A stretch of DNA of 52,241 nt, taken from UBA8389 sp964472175. GTDB taxonomy: Bacteria > Bacteroidota > Bacteroidia > Bacteroidales > UBA1402. Shown piece after piece: positions 1 through 8,930 of the stretch. Location of the stretch: NCBI GenBank assembly GCA_964472175.1, contig CAYYJF010000008.1:1-52241 (forward strand), written 5' to 3'. Below the pieces are notes generated by a model that was not told where the DNA came from, did no database searches, and was given only the letters and a program-made list of their open reading frames with translations. The position numbers were made by a program, and so were the translations under genes. The first letter of the stretch is position 1. Every line of letters starts with the position of its first letter.

Positions 1-1463
1 TCACCATTCAGTAAAATATCCAGTTTGACCAATTTGGATTCTCTGAATCCATTGGTATGATAATCAAATGAAGCGTAGCCTTTGGAAATGCTTTTGAGTT
101 TGTCGTAAAAATCAATCACAATTTCTCCCAAAGGCATATCAAAGATGATTTCAACCCGATTGCCACTGATGTATTCCTGTTTCAACAATTCCCCCCTTTT
201 ACCCAGGCACAAAGTCATGATATTGCCCAAATAATCGGTTGTTGTAATGACAGAGGCGCGGATATAGGGTTCTTCAATTTTCTCGATCAAAGTGAAATCT
301 GGCAAACCAGAAGGATTGTGTACATCCATCAGTTCGCCTTTTTTTGTCGTGACAAGATATTGAACGTTGGGCACGGTGGTAATCACACTCATGTCGAATT
401 CTCTATCCAGACGTTCCTGAACAATTTCCATGTGCAGCAAACCTAAAAATCCGCATCTAAAACCAAACCCGAGTGCGAGTGAACTTTCCGGTTGAAAAGA
501 AAGTGAAGCATCGTTTAGTTGTAATTTTTCTAAGGAAGCTCTCAGATCTTCAAAGTCTTCAGGATCAATTGGATATACGCCGGCAAAAACCATCGGTTTT
601 ACTTCCTGAAATCCATCGATGGCCTTTTTACAGGGCGATTTTACATGGGTGATGGTATCACCAACTTTGACTTCTTTAGACGTTTTGATACCTGAAATGA
701 TATAACCAACGTCACCGCAACTCAAAACCTTTCTTGGGACCATGTCAAATTTCAGAATACCGATTTCATCTGCATTGTATTCTTTTTTTGTAGCCACAAA
801 TTTGACAAAATCGCCGGTATGGATGGTGCCGTTTAAAATTTTGAAATAGGCAATGATGCCTCTGAATGAATTGAAAACGGAATCAAAAATGAGTGCCTGA
901 AGGGGAGCCTCAGGATCACCTTTTGGACATGGAACCCGATCAATAATGGCGTCCATGATGGCAGGAATGCCTTCACCCGTTTTGCCACTGGCGCGGATAA
1001 TTTCTTCCCGTTTTACACCAAGCAGCTCAATGATCTGATCTTCCACTTCTTCTGGCATGGCACTGGGCAGGTCAATTTTGTTGAGCACCGGGATGATTTC
1101 CAGGTCATGCTCAATGGCCATGTATAAATTCGAAATGGTTTGCGCCTGTATCCCTTGCGATGCGTCAACGATGAGCAAAGCGCCTTCGCAGGCAGCAATG
1201 GATCTCGATACTTCGTACGAAAAGTCGACATGCCCCGGGGTGTCAATCAGGTTTAGCAAAAACTTTTCTCCGTTTCTAGCGTATTCCATTTGAATGGCAT
1301 GGCTTTTGATGGTAATGCCACGTTCTTTTTCTAGATCCATATTGTCCAACATCTGATTTTCAGTGATGGATAACGTATGAGTATATTCCAAAAGTCTATC
1401 GGCCAGGGTACTTTTACCATGGTCGATGTGTGCTATAATGCAAAAGTTACGGATGTGCTTCAT
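1..1463 (-). CDS. lepA: Elongation factor 4 (LepA), C-terminus cut by window edge
   Basis: Translational GTPase that acts on stalled or mis-translocated ribosomes. The 487 codons present start with MKHIRNFCIIAHIDHGKST. The G-domain is complete: P-loop AHIDHGKST at residues 11-19, switch I ERGITIKS near 47-54, DTPGH at 74-78 and NKID at 128-131. The EF-G-like domains II, III and V follow, including the FGFRCGFLGLLHMEIVQERL stretch typical of LepA. The family is usually about 595 residues, so roughly 110 C-terminal residues, including the LepA-specific domain, lie outside the window. The ATG at 1463 gives the standard family N-terminus. A candidate -7 element lies 33 bases upstream on the same strand. 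Identification is very secure. Confidence 0.97.
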   Translation of the reverse strand, partial: MKHIRNFCIIAHIDHGKSTLADRLLEYTHTLSITENQMLDNMDLEKERGITIKSHAIQMEYARNGEKFLLNLIDTPGHVDFSYEVSRSIAACEGALLIVDASQGIQAQTISNLYMAIEHDLEIIPVLNKIDLPSAMPEEVEDQIIELLGVKREEIIRASGKTGEGIPAIMDAIIDRVPCPKGDPEAPLQALIFDSVFNSFRGIIAYFKILNGTIHTGDFVKFVATKKEYNADEIGILKFDMVPRKVLSCGDVGYIISGIKTSKEVKVGDTITHVKSPCKKAIDGFQEVKPMVFAGVYPIDPEDFEDLRASLEKLQLNDASLSFQPESSLALGFGFRCGFLGLLHMEIVQERLDREFDMSVITTVPNVQYLVTTKKGELMDVHNPSGLPDFTLIEKIEEPYIRASVITTTDYLGNIMTLCLGKRGELLKQEYISGNRVEIIFDMPLGEIVIDFYDKLKSISKGYASFDYHTNGFRESKLVKLDILLNG

Positions 1464-1495
1464 TGAATGAAAGTCGCATGGGTATAAAGAGTCGA

Positions 1496-1503
1496 CAAAT
1501 TTA
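1496..1503 (-). promoter_or_regulatory. Candidate -7 promoter element for lepA
   Basis: On the - strand the sequence reads TAAATTTG, an exact match to the Bacteroidetes primary sigma factor -7 consensus TAnnTTTG, placed to give a leader of about 28 bases. No clear TTTG -33 element is seen at the usual 19-21 base spacing. Confidence 0.45.
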
Positions 1504-1547
1504 CATTTTTTTATACGATTTAGGACTACGCAGGCCCTCTTTTTTCG

Positions 1548-1555
1548 TATGTTTG
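1548..1555 (+). promoter_or_regulatory. Candidate -7 promoter element for the TPR gene
   Basis: The sequence TATGTTTG matches TAnnTTTG exactly and ends 22 bases before the ATG at 1578. It diverges from the lepA element, so the 114-base gap probably holds two back-to-back promoters. No good -33 element is seen. Confidence 0.45.
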
Positions 1556-1577
1556 TTGCTTGTATAATAAGCCAAAT

Positions 1578-3794
1578 ATGACGATTTCAGAGATTCAACA
1601 ATTGCATGACCGTATTTGCGACCATATATTAGCATCCCGACTCAAAGAAGCCTTTTCTGGTATGGGTTTTTTGTTGCAACAAAACGGTTTTGGAAAAGCA
1701 TACGATCAATTAACCGAAACAGAAAACAAATACAGATATATGTTGCGGTATCGGGTTGAAGGCTTTCCCGATCCTGATTTTGAAAAAAACAGCCTTTCAA
1801 TCAGGCGTTTACTGATAGAATTGGCAGGGGAGGGTTATCATGCCTGGATGATTCGGAACGCTCCTTCCTATTATTACGACAGGTTGAGAATAAAGAACAT
1901 TGATTCCAATCACACGGTTGATCGTTTGGCCACTGAAATGCGTGCCATCGGGGAAAAAATCACCTTGATGGAACTGGTGGAGCAACCGGATAATAAATCC
2001 GAGCTAAAGTTGCAGATGAACCGTCAGAGAGAGCAGCTTGCAGGGAAAATGTTTATGACGATTTTCGTTGCCGATTTATGGAAGGAACAGGATGAATCCG
2101 ATTTGCAGCGACTATTTGATGATCCGGCGCTCTTCGAACACGAAAAAGCCTTGTTGGTTTCAGCTCTCTATTTGTCCATTCAAAAGCGGTTCGATCTCAG
2201 AAAAATACTGTTCCTATTGCGTTGTTGTGGACATCAGGAAGCGGAAATTTCGCAACGCGCACTGGTTGCTTTGATTTTGACATTGTACGAATATCAATCC
2301 AGACTCTTCCTGTATCCTGAAATATCAATGAGTGTCAAATCTCTGATGGAAACCCATGCAGGAATGGATGAAGCCTTTGTTCGCGTATTTTACCAGTTGA
2401 TTCGTTCGAAAGATACCGATGCTGTCACCAAAAGAATGCAAGAAGAGATTCTGCCCGAGATGAATAAAATGGGTTCAACCATTCAGGAAAAACTCAAAGA
2501 AGGGGAGGACTTGTCGGATGAATTCAATCCAGATTGGCAAAGCATGATGGAAAATAGCAGTTTTTCCGTTAAAATGCAGCAGTTTTCAGACATGCAAATG
2601 GAAGGCATCGATGTCTATTTAGGTACCTTCTCCACCCAAAAGGGCTATTCTTTCTTTTATGATTTTCACAATTGGTTTTTGCCCTTTTATCCCGCATATT
2701 CCGGTTTACACGATTTGTTTTCAGACGATGAGCCAGATGGAAAAAGCGTTTTGGAAGCGGTATTGAACTCCGATTATTTATGTTCTTCGGATAAGTATTC
2801 ATTCTGTTTTAATTTGTTGCAGGTGCCGGCAAATTATCGCAATTCCATGTCCACGCAAATCAATGCAGACAGCGAGGCTTATGATGAAATTAAAAAGGCC
2901 AAAATGGGCGTAAATTCAAAGTATCGCATGGAGCAAATCTCAAACAGATACATTCAGGACCTTTATCGCTTTTATAAATTGCACGGACGAAGAAACGACT
3001 TCGTAAACCCTTTTGAAGCCCCTCTGGATTTCCTGAAAATGGAATTGTTTGAAAGCTGTTTCCAGAATGTTTCCGCGCTCAAAAAAATCGGATTGCTGCT
3101 GTTTAAAAACAAACATCATCGGGAAACTTTACCGTATTTGAATAAAATGCTTGAATATCAACCGGATGATGTGGAATTGTTGCAAAAACGCGGTTATTGT
3201 TTGCAGCATCTCAATGAATTTCAGTTGTCACTTGAATCTTATCTTCAAGCCGATTTAGTCAATTCAAACAGCTTGTGGAACATCAAAAAAATTGCTTTCA
3301 TTTATCGTCAGTTAAAACAACCTGAAAAAGCCCTGGAATATTACAATAAAGCAGAAGCCATCGAGCCAAATGATTTTAATTTAACCATGAGTGTCGGGCA
3401 TGCTTATTTCGAAGCGGGAAATTATGTCGAAGCACTCAACCGGTATTTTAAAGCAGCTTTGATACGGGAGGATAGTGCCCTCACCTGGAGGCCCATCGCC
3501 TGGTGCTCATTCTTGTGCAGAAAATACGATCAGGCAAACAAATATTATTCCAGAATTTTGGAACAAAACCCAACCATCGAAGATTTCTTAAATGCAGGAC
3601 ATGTTACTTGGTGTCAGGGCGCTCCATTGAAAGCCGTTGAAATTTATAAGAAAGGCGTACGCGTCACCCATATAACCATTCCGGAATTTTTGGAACTTTT
3701 CAAAAAAGATGTCGTTGAGCTTCAAAAACACAGCCTTTCAGCCTTGGAAATTCAACTGTTGCGAGACGAATTGTTGTACCAGTTAGAAGAATAA
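1578..3794 (+). CDS. Large tetratricopeptide-repeat protein of unknown function
   Basis: Encodes about 738 residues with no signal peptide and no obvious membrane segment, so probably cytoplasmic. Residues 1 to about 500 are helical and unlike any family I can name. From about residue 505 to 705 there are five or six TPR-like units, for example a segment ending KALEYYNKAEAIEPNDFN, followed by EAGNYVEALNRYFKAALI and a further YDQANKYYSRIL unit. TPR arrays are protein-interaction scaffolds; the partner cannot be read from the sequence. A TTG six codons upstream (1560) is in frame, but the ATG at 1578 fits the -7 element better. The mutarotase gene follows after 30 bases without a terminator, so the two are probably cotranscribed. 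Confidence 0.8.
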   Translation: MTISEIQQLHDRICDHILASRLKEAFSGMGFLLQQNGFGKAYDQLTETENKYRYMLRYRVEGFPDPDFEKNSLSIRRLLIELAGEGYHAWMIRNAPSYYYDRLRIKNIDSNHTVDRLATEMRAIGEKITLMELVEQPDNKSELKLQMNRQREQLAGKMFMTIFVADLWKEQDESDLQRLFDDPALFEHEKALLVSALYLSIQKRFDLRKILFLLRCCGHQEAEISQRALVALILTLYEYQSRLFLYPEISMSVKSLMETHAGMDEAFVRVFYQLIRSKDTDAVTKRMQEEILPEMNKMGSTIQEKLKEGEDLSDEFNPDWQSMMENSSFSVKMQQFSDMQMEGIDVYLGTFSTQKGYSFFYDFHNWFLPFYPAYSGLHDLFSDDEPDGKSVLEAVLNSDYLCSSDKYSFCFNLLQVPANYRNSMSTQINADSEAYDEIKKAKMGVNSKYRMEQISNRYIQDLYRFYKLHGRRNDFVNPFEAPLDFLKMELFESCFQNVSALKKIGLLLFKNKHHRETLPYLNKMLEYQPDDVELLQKRGYCLQHLNEFQLSLESYLQADLVNSNSLWNIKKIAFIYRQLKQPEKALEYYNKAEAIEPNDFNLTMSVGHAYFEAGNYVEALNRYFKAALIREDSALTWRPIAWCSFLCRKYDQANKYYSRILEQNPTIEDFLNAGHVTWCQGAPLKAVEIYKKGVRVTHITIPEFLELFKKDVVELQKHSLSALEIQLLRDELLYQLEE

Positions 3795-3824
3795 ATACAA
3801 CCTAAACCTTTATAAATCAAAAAA

Positions 3825-4868
3825 ATGAGTATTAACATTGAAAAAAAGAACTTTGGTTTCTTACCAGACGGAACAAGTGCCGATTTGTATGTGATGACGA
3901 ATGAAACGGGTGCTTTCGCTGAAATTTCCACTTGGGGTGCACGTATCAATCGTGTGATGGTTCCCGACCAAAGTGGAAAACTGACCTCTGTGGTCAAAGG
4001 ATACCGCAGTCTGGAAGATTTTCAAACAGATGATGGATACCTCGGTGCCACCTGTGGCCGTTTTGCCAACCGTATTGCGAAGGGGAAATTCATTGCCGAT
4101 GGAGAAGAATATAGCCTGGCATGCAACAATGGAGACAACGCCTTGCATGGTGGTCCAACCGGTTTTCATGTACGCATTTGGGATGCCAGAGTTGAAGGAG
4201 AAACGCTGATTTTGAGTTATGCATCCAAAGATGGAGAAGAGGGCTATCCCGGAAATTTCAAGGTGGAAGTAGAATTTACATGGTCAGAAACCAATGAGTT
4301 GAGCATGGAAGTCATTGCCTCCTGCGACAAGACAACCCCTGTCAACATCACCAATCATGCCTATTTCAACCTGAACGGTGAGGGTGATATTTTGGAACAC
4401 ACCTTAAGAATCAATTCCAACCGGTTCATACCCATCATGCCAGATGCCATTCCAACCGGTGAAATAAGCCTGGTAAAGGGTACAGCTTTTGATTTTATCG
4501 ATGCCAAACCCATTGGTAAAGACATAGACAGTGCCGAAGAACAAATTCAAAACGGTTGTGGCTATGACCATTGTTTTGTCATCAACAAACCTGAATTCGG
4601 AGATTTGGCACTGGCTGCAGATGCTTTTTCTCAAAAAACAGGCATTGGTTTGAGGGTCTATACCACCATGCCAGGGGTTCAATTTTACAGTGGCAATTAC
4701 CTGAATGGTGTTGTTGCCGGACATGAAGGAACCGTTTATACCAAACGCCAGGCATTCTGTTTGGAACCCGAATATTTTCCTGATAGTCCCAATCAAAGCG
4801 GCTTCCCATACAGTTTGTTAAAACCCGGACAAACCTTCAGAGAAACGATGATTTTTCAATTCTATTGA
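3825..4868 (+). CDS. galM: Aldose 1-epimerase (mutarotase), cytosolic form
   Basis: Interconverts alpha and beta anomers of aldoses such as galactose, glucose or arabinose. The 347-residue length is standard. The galactose mutarotase fold is shown by NALHGGPTGFH (His near 107), the catalytic region TNHAYFNLNG (His near 177), PGVQFYSGNYLNG, and LEPEYFPDSPNQSGFP carrying the probable catalytic Glu near 313. There is no signal peptide, in contrast with the lipoprotein paralogue at 15451-16623. It lies 30 bases after the TPR gene. Its 3' side is a long untranslated stretch ending in a strong terminator at 5071-5106. The preferred sugar cannot be told from sequence. Confidence 0.93.
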   Translation: MSINIEKKNFGFLPDGTSADLYVMTNETGAFAEISTWGARINRVMVPDQSGKLTSVVKGYRSLEDFQTDDGYLGATCGRFANRIAKGKFIADGEEYSLACNNGDNALHGGPTGFHVRIWDARVEGETLILSYASKDGEEGYPGNFKVEVEFTWSETNELSMEVIASCDKTTPVNITNHAYFNLNGEGDILEHTLRINSNRFIPIMPDAIPTGEISLVKGTAFDFIDAKPIGKDIDSAEEQIQNGCGYDHCFVINKPEFGDLALAADAFSQKTGIGLRVYTTMPGVQFYSGNYLNGVVAGHEGTVYTKRQAFCLEPEYFPDSPNQSGFPYSLLKPGQTFRETMIFQFY

Positions 4869-5070
4869 ATGTATCTCTTTTGTATCCTTGTAAAATAGGA
4901 ATTGTATCTTAAATGTCCAATTATTTCAAAATCAAACCCAGATATCAGCCGTAATTTTGCAGTGTAAATGCTTGCAAATTCAACTGGTTGGGTTTTTATA
5001 GGTTTGGTTCTAAGGTTAGATTGTATTTAAGGTATTTTTGACATTGCTTAAGGCATTTATTTGTTACAAA

Positions 5071-5106
5071 AGCCGTTTTAAAAGAAATTTTAAGACGGCT
5101 TTTTTT
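5071..5106 (+). terminator. Rho-independent terminator after galM
   Basis: A 13-bp stem (5071-5083 with 5088-5100, one G-U pair) is closed by a GAAA tetraloop of the stable GNRA class and followed by a T-tract through 5106. It lies about 200 bases after the galM stop and isolates the efflux operon from the galM transcript. Confidence 0.85.
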
Positions 5107-5170
5107 ATGCTCAATTTTCAATATTTTTAAAAAAAACATCCAAACACTTGTTTTTTAACATTTCTATTTG

Positions 5171-5186
5171 TTGATTTGCAAATCAA
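5171..5186. promoter_or_regulatory. Candidate TetR-family operator
   Basis: TTGATTTGCAAATCAA is a perfect 16-base palindrome 24 bases upstream of the tetR ATG. TetR-family regulators usually bind such palindromes at their own promoters, so this is the likely autoregulatory site that controls the whole efflux operon. Binding is inferred from position and symmetry only. Confidence 0.6.
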
Positions 5187-5210
5187 TAGACCTATTAAAT
5201 AACTCAATTA

Positions 5211-5828
5211 ATGTTGAACCAATCCAATCAAACAGAAACAGCCATTTTGGAAGCAGCCGAGAAACTGTTTTTGGAAAAAGGCTATGCTACAGTTTCAACA
5301 ACAGCAATAGCCAAAGAAGCGGGATGCAGTCAGGCGATGGTCCATTATTACTATCGATCCAAAGAAAAGTTGTTTACGCTTGTATTTAAAAGAAGAGTCA
5401 CTCCATTTATAAAATCGCTGTTGGAACTCAAATATGCAGATGAACCCTTCGAAAAAAAGATGGAAAAAAGAATCTATGGTCATTTTGATATTTTGAGACA
5501 AAATGAACGCATGCCATTGATGCTTTTAAACGAAATTGCGACAAATAAAGCCTTGATGGATCAATTGTTTGAAACTATGTCGGAGGTACCAAAGCCCATC
5601 CTGAGTATTCTACAGCAGGAATTGGATACGGCCTATCAACAGGGGAAAATCAGACAGACCAAAGCCGAAGAACTGGTTTTTTTGGTCGCTTCTCTCAATT
5701 TGACAGCTGTTTTGATCAAGCCTATATTGCAAGCCATTTCAGGCCTTTCCGCCGATGGATGGGATTTCCTGATGGAACAAAGGAAGCAAGAAAATCTTCA
5801 AATCGTTTTGCGAAGTATAAGACCCTAA
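5211..5828 (+). CDS. TetR/AcrR-family transcriptional regulator
   Basis: Encodes 205 residues. The N-terminal TetR DNA-binding domain runs from about residue 8 to 55 (AILEAAEKLFLEKGYATVS, then AIAKEAGCSQAMVHYYYRSK), with the conserved YYYRSKEKLF end of the HTH. The C-terminal half is the variable ligand-binding and dimer domain. It is the first gene of the efflux operon, 10 bases ahead of the TolC-like gene, matching the position of cecR (ybiH) in the E. coli ybhGFSR locus. It probably represses the operon through the palindrome at 5171-5186 and is relieved by a substrate of the pump. The ligand is unknown. Confidence 0.92.
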   Translation: MLNQSNQTETAILEAAEKLFLEKGYATVSTTAIAKEAGCSQAMVHYYYRSKEKLFTLVFKRRVTPFIKSLLELKYADEPFEKKMEKRIYGHFDILRQNERMPLMLLNEIATNKALMDQLFETMSEVPKPILSILQQELDTAYQQGKIRQTKAEELVFLVASLNLTAVLIKPILQAISGLSADGWDFLMEQRKQENLQIVLRSIRP

Positions 5829-5838
5829 TTCCCATATT

Positions 5839-7113
5839 ATGAAAAGACTAATGATCGTATTTCTTTGTGTTGTTTGGGGAATGAAAGCAACGGCTCAACT
5901 CACTTTGGAAGCCTGTACGGATCGTGTAATGAAACACTATCCACTCATCAAACAGTATGATTTGACCAAACAGGTAGAAGCCTATAGCTTGTCCAATATT
6001 GAAAAAGTGTATTGGCCGCAAATCTCCATGTCGGCCAAAGCAACACTGCAATCTGAGGCCATTGACATCTCCCTGCCATTGCCACCGACACCAATCGAAA
6101 TCAAGCAAAGCAAAGATCAGTACCAAATCACCTTGGACATCAACCAAACCGTATGGGATGGAGGGTTGACCGCATCGAAGAAAAAAATCGTCCGGGGTAA
6201 CAGTGCCATCGAAGAAAAGCAACTGGATGTGGAACTATACAAACTTAGAGATCAAGTCAATCAATTGTTTTTCAGCCTGTTGTTTTATAACGAACAATCC
6301 AAACAATTGGATTTGTTGGAGCAGGAACTAGCGCAAAACCGACAAGTGCTGAAATCAAACCTAAAGCAGGGAACCATAGGCCAACACGACTTGAATCTTT
6401 TTGATGTAGAAAAGTTGGAAGTACAGCAACAACGCATTGAATTAAAGTCCTCTCAAGAGAAAATTCGCACTGCACTCAGCGTGTTGATGGGGGAAGAAAT
6501 GACGTCGTCAACCATGTTGATGAAACCCCTCATTGCAAAATCATCCCCTGCTCAATTCGATCAACGTCCTGAAATACAATTGATTGCGAAGCAAATCCAA
6601 TTGATAGAACTTCAGAAAGAAGTTGAGAAGGAGGGATTCAATCCCAAAATCGGGTTGTTTGTTCAGGGAGGCTATGGCAGGCCGGGGTTGAATTTTATGA
6701 ACAATACCTTCCAGCCATATTACATTGGGGGCGTGCGTATGAATTGGAATATCAGCCACTTATATACAAAGAAAAACAATCTGAATACGCTTCAGTCCAA
6801 CCAGTTGAAACTGGAATCCCTCAAAGAAACATGGGTGTTGAACAACAACATTCAACTAAAAAAATTGCACATTGAGGAAAAAGCCTTGTTGGAAAAAATG
6901 AAAACCGATGAGGAGATGATCCGCTTGAAAACCGAAATCAAACAGGCCTGTGCATCCAAAGTGGCCAACGGAATGGCTACAACCACCGATTTGTTGAAGG
7001 AAATTCATGCCGAAAGCATGGCCAGACTCCAAAAAGAATTGCATGAACTGCAATTGTTGCTCAATCAGGAAAATATCAAATATGTAACCAATCAAACCCA
7101 TTCAACCAGATGA
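5839..7113 (+). CDS. TolC-family outer-membrane efflux channel
   Basis: Outer-membrane and periplasmic tunnel of the efflux pump. The 424-residue product has a signal peptide (MKRLMIVFLCVVWGMKATAQ, cleavage probably after AQ) and two long helical halves of the outer-membrane efflux protein family, typical of TolC length. The LTLEAC start of the mature chain, where Leu-Thr-Leu precedes the first helix, is usual in this family. It lies 10 bases after tetR, and its stop overlaps the start of the adaptor gene by 4 bases (ATGA), so the two are translationally coupled. E. coli ybhGFSR has no dedicated TolC gene in the operon; this locus carries its own. Confidence 0.92.
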   Translation: MKRLMIVFLCVVWGMKATAQLTLEACTDRVMKHYPLIKQYDLTKQVEAYSLSNIEKVYWPQISMSAKATLQSEAIDISLPLPPTPIEIKQSKDQYQITLDINQTVWDGGLTASKKKIVRGNSAIEEKQLDVELYKLRDQVNQLFFSLLFYNEQSKQLDLLEQELAQNRQVLKSNLKQGTIGQHDLNLFDVEKLEVQQQRIELKSSQEKIRTALSVLMGEEMTSSTMLMKPLIAKSSPAQFDQRPEIQLIAKQIQLIELQKEVEKEGFNPKIGLFVQGGYGRPGLNFMNNTFQPYYIGGVRMNWNISHLYTKKNNLNTLQSNQLKLESLKETWVLNNNIQLKKLHIEEKALLEKMKTDEEMIRLKTEIKQACASKVANGMATTTDLLKEIHAESMARLQKELHELQLLLNQENIKYVTNQTHSTR

Positions 7114-8009
7114 AAACCAGACATGTAATTTACATAATGATGGTCGTCGCAACCAGCTTTTCTTGTGCCAAAAAAGGACCTCAAGTAGATGCTTCCGGAA
7201 CCTTTGAAGCCACAGAAGTCCTGGTTTCAGCCCAAACATCAGGAATTTTGCAGTCCTTTCAAGTTGAAACAGGACAACTCGTTCAGGCCAACAAAACATT
7301 GGGGCTGGTGGACACCCTGCAATTATTCCTTAAAAAGCAACAACTGGAAGCTTCCTTATTGGCATTGAAATCCAGATTTCCCGATAAAGCCCTGCAAATG
7401 GCTGCGTTGAACCAACAGTTGAAAACAGCCAAAAAAGAACTCGTCCGGTTGCAGCATTTATTGAAAGAAAACGCCATTCCGGAAAAATCAGTGGACGATT
7501 TACATGCTCAGATACTGTTGTTGAACGAACAAATTGCCTCAGGCAACAAGACTTTGGATCAGACCACAAAATCGCTTCAGCATGAAGTAAGGGCACTTGA
7601 AATGCAAATCGAACAAGTGCAGGACATGATATCAAGATCCTATTTGACCAGTCCCATAGATGGGCGCATTTTGGTTTCATACGCGCAGGCAGGAGAATTG
7701 GTTGCTCCCGGAAAAGTACTCTTCAAAGTCGCCGATTTAAACAAACTTAAGTTGAAAGTATACCTCACAGCCGATCAACTGCCCCGAATAAAGTTGGGCG
7801 ATACCGTTGATCTGTTGGCAGAATTTGGAGCCAAAGAGGACAAAGCCTATACTGGTACCATCATTTCGATTGCAGACAAAGCAGAGTTTACGCCAAAAAC
7901 TGTTCAAACCAAAGATGAAAGAGCCAATCTGGTATATGCCGTTCAGGTATCTGTTGTCAATGATGGACGGCTGAAAATGGGCATGTATGGTGGTATTGTG
8001 TTGAAATAA
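7110..8009 (+). CDS. HlyD/YbhG-type membrane-fusion adaptor, probable lipoprotein
   Basis: Periplasmic adaptor joining the inner-membrane ABC transporter to the TolC-like channel. The 299-residue protein begins with a short hydrophobic segment ending in a lipobox-like TSFSC (Cys at residue 19), so it is probably lipid-anchored rather than held by a transmembrane helix. A biotinyl-lipoyl half-motif (VSAQTSGILQSFQVETGQLV, residues 32-51) is followed by a coiled coil (about 70-165), then the second half-motif (LTSPIDGRILVSYAQAGELV) and a beta-barrel domain. It overlaps the TolC gene by 4 bases and ends 6 bases before the first ATPase gene. Confidence 0.92.
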   Translation: MKTRHVIYIMMVVATSFSCAKKGPQVDASGTFEATEVLVSAQTSGILQSFQVETGQLVQANKTLGLVDTLQLFLKKQQLEASLLALKSRFPDKALQMAALNQQLKTAKKELVRLQHLLKENAIPEKSVDDLHAQILLLNEQIASGNKTLDQTTKSLQHEVRALEMQIEQVQDMISRSYLTSPIDGRILVSYAQAGELVAPGKVLFKVADLNKLKLKVYLTADQLPRIKLGDTVDLLAEFGAKEDKAYTGTIISIADKAEFTPKTVQTKDERANLVYAVQVSVVNDGRLKMGMYGGIVLK

Positions 8010-8015
8010 GAGCCC

Positions 8016-8930
8016 ATGGAAGCCGTTATTGCCGAACATATTTCCAAGAAATACCGCAACCAGGAGGTGTTGAGCGGCATTGAATTGAACATCAAACAGG
8101 GTGAGATGTTTGGCATCATCGGCCCTGACGGTGCAGGAAAAACCACGTTGTTCAGGATATTGACCACCTTGATTTTACCCGATACAGGACAAGTGTTTGT
8201 GTCCGGACTTCATGCAGAATCTCAATATCTTGAAATTCGGAAAAGAATCGGATACATGCCTGGCCGTTTCTCCTTGTATTTGGATATGACGGTTGAAGAA
8301 AACCTCGAATTCTTTGCCAAGGTCTTTCATACAAGCGTTCAGGAAAACGATTATTTAATCCGTGACATCTACGTACAACTGGAGCCATTCAAAAAAAGAA
8401 AAGCCGGCGATTTGTCGGGAGGAATGAAACAAAAGTTGGCTTTGTGCTGTGCCTTGATACACCGACCTGAAGTCCTTTTTCTGGATGAACCCACCACAGG
8501 GGTTGATCCCATTTCCAGGAAAGAATTCTGGCGCATGCTTGGACGGCTCAAAGAAAGTGGCATGACCATTGTCGTTTCCACCCCTTACATGGATGAAGCC
8601 GCACAATGTGACCGTATCGCCCTGATCAAAAGCGGACGGTTTTTAATCCAGGATACCCCTAAAAACATCGTTTCAACTTTTCCTTATGATTTATTGGCTG
8701 TGGAGGGGAATCATCCGTTTCAATTGCTCAAAGACCTTCGGAAGCACCCCTTAGTGGTTCATTGCTATGCTTTTGGGGATGCCCACCATACGACCATTCA
8801 ACAGGATTCGATGACAGAAAGCACATTAACAACCTATTTGGAGCAGTTGGGACATACAGGCGTTGCCATTCAAAAAATCGAGCCCTCCATCGAAGACTGT
8901 TTCATGCAATTGGCTATGAATCATGAGTGA
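8016..8930 (+). CDS. ABC transporter ATPase, YbhF N-half-like, with degenerate Q- and H-loops
   Basis: One of two nucleotide-binding subunits of the exporter, 304 residues. Walker A is GPDGAGKTT (near 35-43), the signature LSGGMKQK is canonical and Walker B is VLFLDEPTTGVDP. Two switch residues are altered: the Q-loop reads YMPGRFSLY, with Gly where Gln is expected, and the H-loop reads VVSTPYMDEA, with Pro where His is expected. Both are clear in the nucleotide sequence. As I recall it, the first half of E. coli YbhF also has the GPDGAGKTT Walker A and lacks the H-loop His. It overlaps the next ATPase gene by 8 bases. Alone it is unlikely to hydrolyse ATP well. Confidence 0.93.
   Translation: MEAVIAEHISKKYRNQEVLSGIELNIKQGEMFGIIGPDGAGKTTLFRILTTLILPDTGQVFVSGLHAESQYLEIRKRIGYMPGRFSLYLDMTVEENLEFFAKVFHTSVQENDYLIRDIYVQLEPFKKRKAGDLSGGMKQKLALCCALIHRPEVLFLDEPTTGVDPISRKEFWRMLGRLKESGMTIVVSTPYMDEAAQCDRIALIKSGRFLIQDTPKNIVSTFPYDLLAVEGNHPFQLLKDLRKHPLVVHCYAFGDAHHTTIQQDSMTESTLTTYLEQLGHTGVAIQKIEPSIEDCFMQLAMNHE

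Larger units (their letters stand above)
4869..5210. other. Intergenic region without a gene, galM to tetR
   Basis: This 342-base AT-rich stretch has no credible ORF. It holds a strong terminator (5071-5106) and, just before tetR, a perfect palindrome (5171-5186). A TATTTTTG at 5033-5040 resembles a -7 element, but the nearest TTTG (5003-5006) is 26 bases away, longer than the usual spacing, so a small RNA ending at the terminator is only a weak possibility. Confidence 0.6.

Noticed and set aside
4964..4982. GTAAATGCTTGCAAA shared with the region near 51740
   Set aside because: A 15-base match of AT-rich sequence is expected about by chance in a 52-kb window, and the two contexts do not correspond.
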